Of a DNA stretch of 29,138 nt, positions 1 to 7,438 are shown in pieces. The stretch is from assembly GCA_964349885.1 (NCBI GenBank), contig CAYGIQ010000015.1, positions 1 through 29,138 on the forward strand, in the 5' to 3' direction. Each line of letters begins with the position of its first letter. The first letter of the stretch is position 1. A program made the position numbers and the translations under genes. This DNA is from UBA1413 sp964349885. Its GTDB lineage: Bacteria; Bacteroidota; Bacteroidia; Bacteroidales; Prolixibacteraceae. The notes under the pieces were generated by a model. That model was not told the origin of the DNA. It ran no database searches and saw only the letters and a list, made by a program, of their open reading frames with translations.

Positions 1-13
1 CTATTTTCCCTTT

Positions 14-31
14 GCGCTAAATCTTTAGCGC
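14..31. repeat. Short perfect inverted repeat
   Basis: Two 8-base arms, GCGCTAAA and TTTAGCGC, are separated by TC. Folded as RNA this gives a stem of about 7 bp with a 4-base loop. No T-run follows on either strand, so it is not a good intrinsic terminator. It could be an operator or the end of an upstream transcript. Nothing else is recognisable before the first gene at 189. Confidence 0.4.
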
Positions 32-188
32 TTAAATCTCGGAGTAATCATCATTCAAACAGCATTTTTGGGATTGTTTCAGCCTGTAGCTGCAGGTTTT
101 TCAATGGATTGAATCAATTTCTTTTTATCGAGACAAGAAAGTGGGCACTTTTTCCGTTCTTTGCAGGTACCCATCTTTTAGTTAGACA

Positions 189-899
189 ATGCGAAATCAC
201 AGTTTTGGCTTCCGGAAGTTCCTATTGCTCGCAGCTTTTGCCTTTATTCTGGGCGGATGCCTTCGCGATGATCCAGAACTATCCGGTTTTGGCGATGCCT
301 TTATCCGGGTAGAGGTAAGCGGTTCTGATACTCTGTATGGCATTGGTTTGCATGCCTTCTCCTATACCAACTTTTCGTCGGTAGAGGTTAACATTGGGGA
401 GATAATCTACATCCTTGCCCCTTACTTGGAATATCGTCAAGATTTTGTTTTTGAGACGCCCAAAGAGGAACTTACAACCATTCGGCCGCAGGAGGGTGAA
501 TATATTTTTAATGCGCTGTATCCCGATGGGCGCTCAATGGTATTTTCCGATCGTTTGTATACTTCGTTTGCCCGGCCGGTTAGGATTACTGAATGTCGTT
601 TCAACCGCGATACCAATGTGGCAGAGATCGCATGGTTGGCCGATAAGCGAAATGATGCCTATAATATTAAGGTTTTTAACGCTGAAGGCGATTTGCTCTT
701 TGTGTCGCTGCTGTACAACAACGATTCGGATTACTATGCCTTCGGTCGAAATACGCAAGGCTGGCAAACCAGCAATCTGCCTTTGGCAGGTCAGGAACTT
801 CTGGTCGAAATATCCGCATATCTCAACCAACCCGATACCAAAGGCGAAAAACTGCAAAGCATTGCCTTTAGCCGGCATTCACTAATTTGGTTTAATTAG
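189..899 (+). CDS. Putative lipoprotein of unknown function
   Basis: The 236-residue protein starts with a basic N-terminus (R2, R9, K10), a hydrophobic stretch and a lipobox L21-G22-G23-C24, so it should be exported and lipidated at Cys24. An Asp-rich stretch (R-D-D) follows the cysteine. I do not recognise a family. The body alternates short hydrophobic and polar stretches as beta-rich domains do, and residues from about 120 onward could be a fibronectin-III-like fold, but that is a guess. The ATG at 189 is chosen because it gives a complete signal peptide. The stop lies 7 bases before the YjbQ-family gene, so the two are probably cotranscribed. Confidence 0.75.
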   Translation: MRNHSFGFRKFLLLAAFAFILGGCLRDDPELSGFGDAFIRVEVSGSDTLYGIGLHAFSYTNFSSVEVNIGEIIYILAPYLEYRQDFVFETPKEELTTIRPQEGEYIFNALYPDGRSMVFSDRLYTSFARPVRITECRFNRDTNVAEIAWLADKRNDAYNIKVFNAEGDLLFVSLLYNNDSDYYAFGRNTQGWQTSNLPLAGQELLVEISAYLNQPDTKGEKLQSIAFSRHSLIWFN

Positions 900-906
900 T
901 TCAATT

Positions 907-1317
907 ATGATTTGGCAAAAAGAGTTGGTCCTAAAGCCCTATCCGCGGGGTTATCACTTGATTACCGAAAACATTGCTGCGGCGTTACCAGAGTTGCCCG
1001 ACAAGGGAATGCTCAACATTCTTATCAAGCATACTTCGGCTTCTCTGAGCCTCAATGAAAACGCAGACCCATCTGTCAGACACGACTTAGAGAATTTCAT
1101 GAACCTGCTGGTTCCCGAAAATCACTCGGTTTACCGACATACCGACGAGGGCCCCGACGACATGCCTGCTCATATCAAATCTGGTTTGATGGGTGCGACC
1201 CTCACCATTCCTGTGACCAACGGCCAATTGAACCTCGGAATATGGCAAGGAATCTATTTGTGCGAATTTAGAAATGTTGGTGGTAGCCGCAAACTGGTGA
1301 TTACTCTATGGTGGTAA
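907..1317 (+). CDS. YjbQ/UPF0047 family protein
   Basis: The 136 residues match the YjbQ (UPF0047) family over its normal length. The family signature is intact: HTSASL at 42-47, then N-E-N at 50-52 and D-P at 54-55. A second block, HTDEGPDDMPAHIKS, lies at 78-92, and L-G-I-W-Q-G-I-Y-L-x-E-F-R lies near the C-terminus. Family members are small cytosolic homotrimers with a metal-like His/Glu/Asp site. Some show weak thiamine-phosphate synthase activity, but the physiological role is unsettled, so no function is asserted. It follows the lipoprotein gene by 7 bases and converges on ruvC. The 31 bases between the two stops hold no clear terminator. Confidence 0.9.
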   Translation: MIWQKELVLKPYPRGYHLITENIAAALPELPDKGMLNILIKHTSASLSLNENADPSVRHDLENFMNLLVPENHSVYRHTDEGPDDMPAHIKSGLMGATLTIPVTNGQLNLGIWQGIYLCEFRNVGGSRKLVITLWW

Positions 1318-1348
1318 TTTTCTGGGGATACAATGATTATTTTGAATT

Positions 1349-1972
1349 CTACCTTACCCTATCTGGATTTTTTCGGATAAAATCTTCCCAGTTTTTAAAA
1401 CTTTTTGCCGATTTGGGCCGACTTTGCTGAAGGTGATGACATATCGCCACAGCCACAGCATCGGTAGCATCAAGCTCCTTGGGTAGGTCGGTGATGTTAA
1501 ATATTTTTTGAAGGAAATAGGATACTTGCTCCTTGCTCGCTCTACCCATTCCGGTAATGGATTGCTTAACCAACAGTGGGGCATATTCGCTGATGGGAAG
1601 ATTTCTGTATAGCGCTGCAGCCATAATCACACCTTGAGCCCGCCCGAGTTTCAGCATCGACTGTACATTTTTTCCATAAAAAGGTGCCTCGATGGCCAAT
1701 ACGTCAGGCTTATATTCATCAATAATTTGGAGGGCTCTGTTATGCAGAAATTGCAGTCGCTGATAATGATCGTCGAATTTGCCGGGCTGCATAATGCCCA
1801 TAGCAACAACACTCGGCTTGTTGCCGGTTATCTGCACAATTCCATAGCCGGTTACTGATGTTCCGGGATCGATGCCCAATATTCGACTGACGTTTTGAGA
1901 GGACTCCTTCAAATCACTTGTGCTGTTTATTGGACACTGAATAGAATTGCTGCCAAACAATACCTGAAACAA
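1349..1972 (-). CDS. ruvC: Crossover junction endodeoxyribonuclease RuvC
   Basis: RuvC is the Holliday-junction resolvase that works with the RuvAB motor in recombinational repair. The four acidic catalytic residues are visible: D35 in L-G-I-D-P-G-T, E95 in A-I-E-A-P-F-Y-G-K-N, and D168 and D171 in L-D-A-T-D-A-V. Their spacing matches E. coli D7, E66, D138 and D141. The ATG at 1972 gives 207 residues and overlaps the permease gene by 59 bases. The family is usually 170-190 residues, and a TTG at 1912, one base after the permease stop, would give 187. The true start may therefore be the TTG. It is the last gene of a minus-strand operon with the TPR protein and the permease. Confidence 0.93.
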   Translation of the reverse strand: MFQVLFGSNSIQCPINSTSDLKESSQNVSRILGIDPGTSVTGYGIVQITGNKPSVVAMGIMQPGKFDDHYQRLQFLHNRALQIIDEYKPDVLAIEAPFYGKNVQSMLKLGRAQGVIMAAALYRNLPISEYAPLLVKQSITGMGRASKEQVSYFLQKIFNITDLPKELDATDAVAVAICHHLQQSRPKSAKSFKNWEDFIRKNPDRVR

Positions 1973-2810
1973 TCAGCAGTAAACCCGCTACTGTTGTTGG
2001 ATAGATGGTTTCTTTGAGAATCAAAGCTATGAAAAATAACGATAAAAACGGCGACAAGAAGGTTAGATTGCCGATGCGCGCGTTGTTGCTGCTGAGTTGC
2101 ATGGCCCTCATCCACAGTAAATAGGTAATCCCTACCTCGAACAAACCGATGTAGATTGCTGCCCAAAGCGAGAGGCCAGTGGGAATTTGAAAACCACCTG
2201 TAAAAGGCATTAATATAAGCAGATAGAGAAATCCAAATACAAAGCTTAGAAACAACTTAACCGCCTCACCACGCCGGTCCTTTACATTTAGGATCCAATA
2301 AAGTGCCCAGAAAATGCTGCTACCCAAGGCCAGTCCAACCCCCAACAGACTGGTTTGTCGGAATCCGTTTATGCCTCCTTGCGATGATAAGACAACTATG
2401 CCCAAAAAGCTTATGCCCATCGCAAGAAAGTGACTATATCCAATCTTTTGCTTCAGCATAAAGACAGAAAAGAGACTAAGCGTTATAGGCCATATCATAT
2501 TGAGAGGCTGTGCCAGCTGAGCCGGCAACAGAGAATAAGCTTTGAAAAGAATGAGGTAATAGCCAAATGGGTTAATGGCTCCTGTGATGGCCGACCTTAT
2601 CCACTCTTCGCGCGTGGTTCCTGACAACTGATTCAATTGACCGGTAAAGAGCAGATATAAAAAAAGGAAGATGGTTGAGACCCCTGCAGCCACAAAAATT
2701 AGCTGTGTGTAGTGCAGTTCCCTTAATCCAAGCTTAAAAGCTGTAGCCACACTGCTCCAGATCAACACAGCCGAGAGTGCATACAAAAGACTTTTATCCG
2801 ATGGGTTCAT
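1914..2810 (-). CDS. EamA/DMT-superfamily permease
   Basis: The 298 residues form about ten hydrophobic segments arranged as two similar halves, typical of EamA-domain drug/metabolite transporters of the inner membrane. A family-like feature is the proline- and glycine-bearing helix 'AINPFGYYLILFKAYSLLPA' near residue 100, with the matching 'LFEVGITYLLWMRAMQL' in the second half. The substrate cannot be told from sequence; relatives export amino acids, metabolites or drugs. The start lies 5 bases after the TPR gene stop, and the end abuts or overlaps ruvC, so the three genes are probably one transcript. Confidence 0.87.
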   Translation of the reverse strand: MNPSDKSLLYALSAVLIWSSVATAFKLGLRELHYTQLIFVAAGVSTIFLFLYLLFTGQLNQLSGTTREEWIRSAITGAINPFGYYLILFKAYSLLPAQLAQPLNMIWPITLSLFSVFMLKQKIGYSHFLAMGISFLGIVVLSSQGGINGFRQTSLLGVGLALGSSIFWALYWILNVKDRRGEAVKLFLSFVFGFLYLLILMPFTGGFQIPTGLSLWAAIYIGLFEVGITYLLWMRAMQLSSNNARIGNLTFLSPFLSLFFIALILKETIYPTTVAGLLLIVSGIVWQQFYSVSNKQHK

Positions 2811-2815
2811 AGTCT

Positions 2816-4699
2816 TTATGGTAACAATTGTCTTTGGAATATGAGTTCTATCGGATCTTCTTCTTGAGAAGGAATTCGTGGGTCGGTACCTCCTAATTCG
2901 CGAAAGCGTGCGCGGGCATCAGGAACATACAGGCTGCCCGGGTGTTCAAAAAGTATTCTCCTATAACTTCCGGCCGCCTTCTCTGTGTCGTTTTTTTGCA
3001 GCAAATAGGTTTCACCCAGTAAAAATAGTGCATCGTCGGCAAGTTGCCCATATCTGTGCCGGATTGCCACTTCCTCCAGCAACTCAATTGCCGAGTCAGC
3101 ATTGCCAATGGCCAGATGTATTTTCGCCTTTCTGAACAATACGTTTTCGACAATGGAATGGTGGGGGAATTGAACCTGAATTGAGTCGAGCAGTTCCATT
3201 GCCAGTGCTTGCTGATTGCGAAAAAACTGAAAGTCGGCTTGCGCAAATTGCTGCAGGGCAGGATTGATAGAATCTCCACGGTTGTTGGCAGTAATAAACA
3301 GGGCAAGCTCCATTGCATCGTTCGCAGTTGGCTTTGAGGTGCTGGCCTTTAAAACATCGAGCTGCCCACGGGCCCATTCGAAGTTGCCCATGTAATAGGA
3401 CAATCGGGCTTTTTTGAGGTTTACCTCATCGGCCAGGCGGTCGCCTCGATGCGCATCGGCAACTTGCGAATAGAGCAAAATAGCCTCATAGGGGTCATCG
3501 TCGTACACGTAGATATCGGCCAGCTCAGTTTTTAGCTCTGCAATCTCCTCTCTGCGAAATCCTGGTTGGGTTAGTTCCTTTTCAATGGTTTCAATGGCCA
3601 AGCGCGGTTTTCCAAGGAAAAAGGCCAGCAAATGGGCATATTCTTTTATGAGTGTTGCCCTACCCGTTAACTGCTGCAAGGTGTCGAAGGCTTCCAAATA
3701 CTGCGTGGCCAGTGCTTCACCCACGACCTTGTTTTCACCTTCGGTGCGAATGTAATGCTGATACGAAGCCCTCAGCCGGTTGATATAGGCCGGTAGCCAG
3801 ATCGGATGCGATCTTCCTTTCGACAACAAATATCCATAAGCAGCCGCAGCATCTCCGAAATGGTGATTGTTAACAGCCATTTGAGCCAAGGCCATAATTT
3901 GCATTTCGTCGGAGCCTGTCCTGCGGTCGAGCGCAATCGATTGGCGAAGCGCAGCCGGAAACTGGCGTTCCTGAATAAAAAACCAAATCAGAAGTCGATT
4001 AAAGGCCAATACATCGGGTTCTGCCTGAATGGCTCTTAGCACTGTTGTGCGAAATTCGGTGCGCAGGCTGTTGTCTACGTCAAAATAGAGCGATGAGGTA
4101 AGGGTCGACTGGACACTGGAGAGATTGGCCTCGTTTTGACGAACCAGCATGAGCAGCTCTTCGAGCATCTGACTGTAGTTGCGCATGTAGCTATATACAT
4201 TGGCCAATTCATTTATGAAGTTCTCTCCGGGCACCACCGTACGGCCATGTCGGAAAAGCCGCTCGGCCCATTGAAACTCTCGCCACTGAATAAACATATT
4301 TCCAGTGTTGATAAAGCTGCTTCGATTGTGTGGGGTTGATTGGATTGCCTCCTCATATTTTTCAGCGGCTGCTTCGCCCGAGTTCATTAACTTCAGCAGC
4401 TGCCCCCAATGCACCAATAGGTCGGGTTGTGGTTCCCTGTGCGAACGAATTTCGCGCCGCAAATCGTTTTCGGCTTCCTGGTAACGCTCAAGTTCGGTAA
4501 GGCAAGAGAGATAGAGTCTGAAATAAGATCGGTTTCGGCTAACCTGATACAAATCCCTGAACAGGGGTGCTGCCTTTTCAAAATCGCGGTTGGTATAGTA
4601 TTGTGTTGCAAGCTCAATATTACCCCTATCTGGATTCGATTGCCCACGGGCAGAATCCAACCCAACAATGAGAAGCAGCAATAACAGAAAATATCTCAT
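2816..4699 (-). CDS. Exported tetratricopeptide-repeat protein
   Basis: The 627-residue protein has an N-terminal signal peptide (M-R-Y-F then a leucine run, probable cleavage near A-R-G-Q at 17-20), so it should be periplasmic. The rest is almost entirely alpha-helical and reads as successive TPR-like pairs. Examples are 'ATQYYTNRDFEKAAPLFRDL' near residue 30, 'AERLFRHGRTVVPGENFINE' near 145, and a YbgF/BamD-like C-terminal stretch 'LFLLGETYLLQKNDTEKAAG' near 560. Such proteins act as scaffolds. No catalytic motif is visible and the partner is unknown. It is first in the minus-strand operon with the permease and ruvC. A TATGTTTG box lies only 5 bases before its ATG. Confidence 0.85.
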   Translation of the reverse strand: MRYFLLLLLLIVGLDSARGQSNPDRGNIELATQYYTNRDFEKAAPLFRDLYQVSRNRSYFRLYLSCLTELERYQEAENDLRREIRSHREPQPDLLVHWGQLLKLMNSGEAAAEKYEEAIQSTPHNRSSFINTGNMFIQWREFQWAERLFRHGRTVVPGENFINELANVYSYMRNYSQMLEELLMLVRQNEANLSSVQSTLTSSLYFDVDNSLRTEFRTTVLRAIQAEPDVLAFNRLLIWFFIQERQFPAALRQSIALDRRTGSDEMQIMALAQMAVNNHHFGDAAAAYGYLLSKGRSHPIWLPAYINRLRASYQHYIRTEGENKVVGEALATQYLEAFDTLQQLTGRATLIKEYAHLLAFFLGKPRLAIETIEKELTQPGFRREEIAELKTELADIYVYDDDPYEAILLYSQVADAHRGDRLADEVNLKKARLSYYMGNFEWARGQLDVLKASTSKPTANDAMELALFITANNRGDSINPALQQFAQADFQFFRNQQALAMELLDSIQVQFPHHSIVENVLFRKAKIHLAIGNADSAIELLEEVAIRHRYGQLADDALFLLGETYLLQKNDTEKAAGSYRRILFEHPGSLYVPDARARFRELGGTDPRIPSQEEDPIELIFQRQLLP

Positions 4700-4703
4700 A
4701 GTG

Positions 4704-4711
4704 CAAACATA
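4704..4711 (-). promoter_or_regulatory. Probable -7 box for the TPR-permease-ruvC operon
   Basis: On the minus strand the octamer is TATGTTTG followed by C, a perfect TAnnTTTG match. Its last G is 5 bases from the ATG at 4699, so transcription would begin at or very near the start codon. No clear -33 TTTG is seen. Confidence 0.4.
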
Positions 4712-4828
4712 GTAAATACCTGAAAATACCCTTTATTTCCCCTTAACCTAAACGGTCTTCAGCCCCATTTATGTAAGTATATTAGAAGATATAGTTGTCT
4801 TTATTTATTCAGAAGTCGATTTTAAGCT

Positions 4829-4836
4829 TAATTTTG
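4829..4836 (+). promoter_or_regulatory. Probable -7 box for lipA
   Basis: TAATTTTG followed by T matches TAnnTTTG and lies 16 bases before the lipA ATG, which predicts a short untranslated leader of about 10 bases. The expected -33 TTTG is not obvious at the usual 19-21 base spacing. Confidence 0.38.
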
Positions 4837-4852
4837 TGCGAAAATATTGTTT

Positions 4853-5716
4853 ATGGCACACGAACTACGCGAGCGGCAACGCCTGCCAAGGTGGATGAAA
4901 ATGGAAATGCCCAAAGGAGAAAACTACTCCAAGGTAAAAAATCTTGTAGCGGGAAACGGGTTGCATACCATTTGTACCAGTGGCAACTGCCCCAATATAG
5001 GTGAATGCTGGAGTAGGGGTACTGCAACATTTATGATTCTGGGAAACATTTGTACCAGGCGGTGTAAATTTTGTGCTGTGCCATCCGGGAAACCGCTTCC
5101 TGTCGATGTAAATGAGCCTGTGCGTTTGGCCGAAACGGTAAAGGTGCTGGGTGTACGCCATTGTGTAATTACATCGGTCGACCGCGACGACCTCGATGAT
5201 CAAGGAGCCGGAATCTGGGCAGAGACCATTCGCCAGGTTAAGGTTCAAAATCCTGAAACCCGCATTGAGGTGCTCATTCCCGATTTTCGGGGAAACACTG
5301 CGCTGATTCAGCAGGTTCTGGATGCAGATCCCGATGTTGTATCACACAATCTCGAGACCGTTGAGCGACTTACTCCTTTTGTGCGGTTTGCGTCCAAATA
5401 CCGTCGGAGTCTCGATGTTGTAAGGTACATTGCCTCGCAGCAAAGAATTGCCAAGTCTGGTATTATGTTGGGCTTGGGTGAAACCTTCGATGAGGTGCTT
5501 CAAACTATGGACGACCTGCTCGAGGCCGGTGCCAAAGTTATGACCATTGGTCAATATCTTGCCCCCACCTCCACACATATGCCCGTAAAGGAGTACTTTT
5601 CGCCCGAAGTTTTTGCTGAATACCGCCGGATTGGACTTGCAAAGGGATTCCGTTTTGTGGAAAGCAGTCCGTTGGTTCGATCTTCATACCGGGCAGAGGA
5701 GCATGTGCATGCGTGA
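4853..5716 (+). CDS. lipA: Lipoyl synthase
   Basis: LipA is a radical-SAM enzyme that inserts two sulfurs into protein-bound octanoyl groups to make lipoate for 2-oxoacid dehydrogenases and the glycine cleavage system. With the ATG at 4853 it has 287 residues, the usual size. Auxiliary-cluster cysteines C41, C46 and C52 (C-T-S-G-N-C then P-N-I-G-E-C) and the SAM-cluster cysteines C67, C71 and C74 (C-x3-C-x2-C) are all present. The C-terminal R-S-S-Y-R-A-E-E at 276-283 supplies the serine ligand of the auxiliary cluster. A TTG two codons upstream is a possible but less likely start. It stands alone on the plus strand, divergent from the TPR operon. Confidence 0.97.
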   Translation: MAHELRERQRLPRWMKMEMPKGENYSKVKNLVAGNGLHTICTSGNCPNIGECWSRGTATFMILGNICTRRCKFCAVPSGKPLPVDVNEPVRLAETVKVLGVRHCVITSVDRDDLDDQGAGIWAETIRQVKVQNPETRIEVLIPDFRGNTALIQQVLDADPDVVSHNLETVERLTPFVRFASKYRRSLDVVRYIASQQRIAKSGIMLGLGETFDEVLQTMDDLLEAGAKVMTIGQYLAPTSTHMPVKEYFSPEVFAEYRRIGLAKGFRFVESSPLVRSSYRAEEHVHA

Positions 5717-5813
5717 ATTTCCCGGATTAAGGGCCGCATTTTTCCGATATGTTAAGAATTCTGTTGACAACAATTTTTTTTCCCCTGAGGTTAGGATCGT
5801 TCACATTTCCCCA

Positions 5814-5821
5814 TATATTTG
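5814..5821 (+). promoter_or_regulatory. Probable -7 box for the methionine-block leader
   Basis: TATATTTG matches TAnnTTTG. A weak TTAG at 5791-5794 lies about 20 bases upstream, where a -33 element would sit. Transcription would start near 5828, some 18 bases before the leader ORF. Confidence 0.4.
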
Positions 5822-5845
5822 TCACTGTCTAAATTTTGCACATCA

Positions 5846-5935
5846 ATGAAACCACTTTTTCATCACCTATTCGCTACCAGAGCTATCTGTATTGCAGGTG
5901 TTGTTGTGCATGACTACTCCATGACTATGCCATAG
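5846..5935 (+). CDS. Putative regulatory leader peptide of the methionine block
   Basis: This is a 29-codon ORF (ATG at 5846, TAG at 5933-5935). It starts M-K-P-L-F-H-H and ends D-Y-S-M-T-M-P, with Met codons at positions 26 and 28 just before the stop. It lies between a promoter-like box and a set of mutually exclusive hairpins, upstream of an aspartokinase-like gene and metY. The first hairpin arm overlaps its stop codon. This layout fits a ribosome-sensing attenuator in which slow decoding of the terminal Met/Thr codons changes the downstream fold. I inferred the role from position and structure; the peptide itself matches nothing I can name. A chance ORF of this length is possible. Confidence 0.45.
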   Translation: MKPLFHHLFATRAICIAGVVVHDYSMTMP

Positions 5936-6012
5936 CCTTCGTGCTGGTTAAACAACCCGTACCGAAGGCAAACACACCAAATGGTTCGGCAACCTGCCGG
6001 CCATCTATTTTT
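5935..6012 (+). promoter_or_regulatory. Attenuator-like set of alternative hairpins
   Basis: Arm 1 GCCTTCG (5935-5941) pairs perfectly with arm 2 CGAAGGC (5963-5969), with an inner GGTT/AACC stem at 5946-5957. Part of arm 2, CCGAA (5962-5966), can instead pair with arm 3 TTCGG (5985-5989). Arm 3 can instead pair with arm 4 as TCGGCA/TGCCGG (5986-5991 with 5995-6000), followed after 7 bases by five T at 6008-6012. This is the 1:2, 2:3, 3:4 logic of an attenuator. The 2:3 stem is only 5 bp and the T-run is somewhat distant, so the claim is moderate. Confidence 0.38.
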
Positions 6013-6058
6013 CTGTGCTGCAAACTACCGTATTGTAATCCGCTTAATTCTAAAAAGT

Positions 6059-7393
6059 ATGTCATTGACCATAGTTCGTGTGTCTGGCGTTCATCTTAAT
6101 GCCACCCTACATCAGCAACGTTTATTAGATTTCCTAAGCAGGCAAAATGCTCCGGCACTATTGGTGGTATCTTCCCATCCCGAGCTTTTTAACTCCATCG
6201 AAGTGGCCTTACATACCGTTTTTACGAACGGTTCTGATTTCACTGCTTTGGAGCATCGGTTCGTTGAATTGTGGCAGCAAATTGTTGGAGAGGAGCCTGC
6301 CAAAGATTTTTTGGCCGATCTCGATAAGCTAACCAGTTTGCTGAAGGGAATATTCTACACCGGCGACTATTCGCCTGCCCTTAGGGATGCGGTAATGAGT
6401 CAGGCTGAGGTTCTATCGGCCAGAATGCTGGTTGGACAATTGCTCGAGCTCGGAGTTGCTTCCAAGGTGCTTTTGCCGTCTGATTTTGGTCTCACAGCTA
6501 CCTCTGATTTTGGAAATGCAACCTTCGCTAATGTTCAGGTCGATAATCTGAAGCAGCAGTTAGGAGAGACCATTCTGGTAGTGCCGGGTTCTTATGGTAT
6601 AACCAGCCTCGGAAAAGTTGCCCGCGCGGGCGCTTCGGCTGCCGACTACACTGCTGCTTTTATAGCTGCAGAATTATCAGCAAGCCGTTTAACGCTATGG
6701 GGGTCTTCAAGGGCCTTTTATGCTGCCGACAGGAATATTGTGCCTGATGCTGCTGTAATCGAGCAACTTACCTATTCCGAAGCAAGTGAGCTGGCCTATT
6801 TTGACCATTTCTCGCTGCATCCACGAGCAGTTGAGCCCCTAATGACCAAGGGAATCCCCATCTACATTCTTTCTGCTGTATCAGAAAACGACATCCCCGA
6901 AACGGTTATCAACAGCGAAGATGCAGTTTCAACGAGCGTGGTAAAAAGTGTAGCATGCACCAACGATATATCCATCCTCAGGCTCAATGGCCCTGGGGTT
7001 GGTTTGAAGCCTGGAATATTGGCGCGGATCACCGGCAAACTTGCTGAGGCTTCCGTTAATATAAAATCGGTGATTACATCTCAGGTGAGCATCAACATCA
7101 TTCTCGACAGTAAAAGTGGTTCGGCTGCCCGCGAGGTAGCCCATAATGTGGGTTTTACGGCGGTCAGCGACATTGAGTTGCTCGAAGATGTATCACTTAT
7201 CGCCATTGTAGGGCATGGAATGCAAGCTAATTATGGCATTTCGGCCCGACTATTTGCTGCTGTTGCCGGCAGTAAGATTAACGTTATTTTAAGCGGCTCC
7301 GGAGCTTCCGATTTGGTAAGCTACTTAGTGGTAAGTGATGCCTTTCGGGAGCGCAGTGTGCACGCTATTTACGATGCCTTCTTTAAAGGTTAA
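6059..7393 (+). CDS. Aspartokinase-like protein with ACT domains, kinase motifs degenerate
   Basis: With the ATG at 6059 the protein has 444 residues, the length of a monofunctional aspartate kinase. That start follows the attenuator-like hairpins; an ATG at 5981 falls inside them. Residues 1 to about 270 follow the amino-acid-kinase fold, with 'DRNIVPDAAVIEQLTYSEAS' and A-Y-F-D-H-F-S-L-H-P-R-A-V-E-P easily recognised. Two ACT domains follow, one starting I-S-I-L-R-L-N-G-P-G and one S-L-I-A-I-V-G-H-G-M. The nucleotide/aspartate motifs are altered. The usual K-F-G-G-T-S is R-V-S-G-V-H at 7-12, G-R-G-G-S-D-Y is A-R-A-G-A-S-A-A-D-Y, and T-D-V-D-G is missing. It may be a non-catalytic regulatory subunit or an enzyme with a changed substrate. 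MetY follows after 45 bases, with no terminator between. Confidence 0.8.
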   Translation: MSLTIVRVSGVHLNATLHQQRLLDFLSRQNAPALLVVSSHPELFNSIEVALHTVFTNGSDFTALEHRFVELWQQIVGEEPAKDFLADLDKLTSLLKGIFYTGDYSPALRDAVMSQAEVLSARMLVGQLLELGVASKVLLPSDFGLTATSDFGNATFANVQVDNLKQQLGETILVVPGSYGITSLGKVARAGASAADYTAAFIAAELSASRLTLWGSSRAFYAADRNIVPDAAVIEQLTYSEASELAYFDHFSLHPRAVEPLMTKGIPIYILSAVSENDIPETVINSEDAVSTSVVKSVACTNDISILRLNGPGVGLKPGILARITGKLAEASVNIKSVITSQVSINIILDSKSGSAAREVAHNVGFTAVSDIELLEDVSLIAIVGHGMQANYGISARLFAAVAGSKINVILSGSGASDLVSYLVVSDAFRERSVHAIYDAFFKG

Positions 7394-7438
7394 TTGTAAT
7401 CATTATTAAGTTTTTTAAAAGTTAAAATTAATTGGACC

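Noticed and set aside
5935..6000. SAM-I riboswitch suggested by GGCAACCTGC in front of methionine genes
   Set aside because: The kink-turn, the conserved AGGGA/GATGA segments and the closing P1 helix are not seen; only the short GGCAACC string matches.
5981..6058. N-terminal extension of the aspartokinase-like gene starting at the ATG at 5981
   Set aside because: The 26 extra residues have no family match and would be encoded by the attenuator-like hairpins. The ATG at 6059 gives the expected length.
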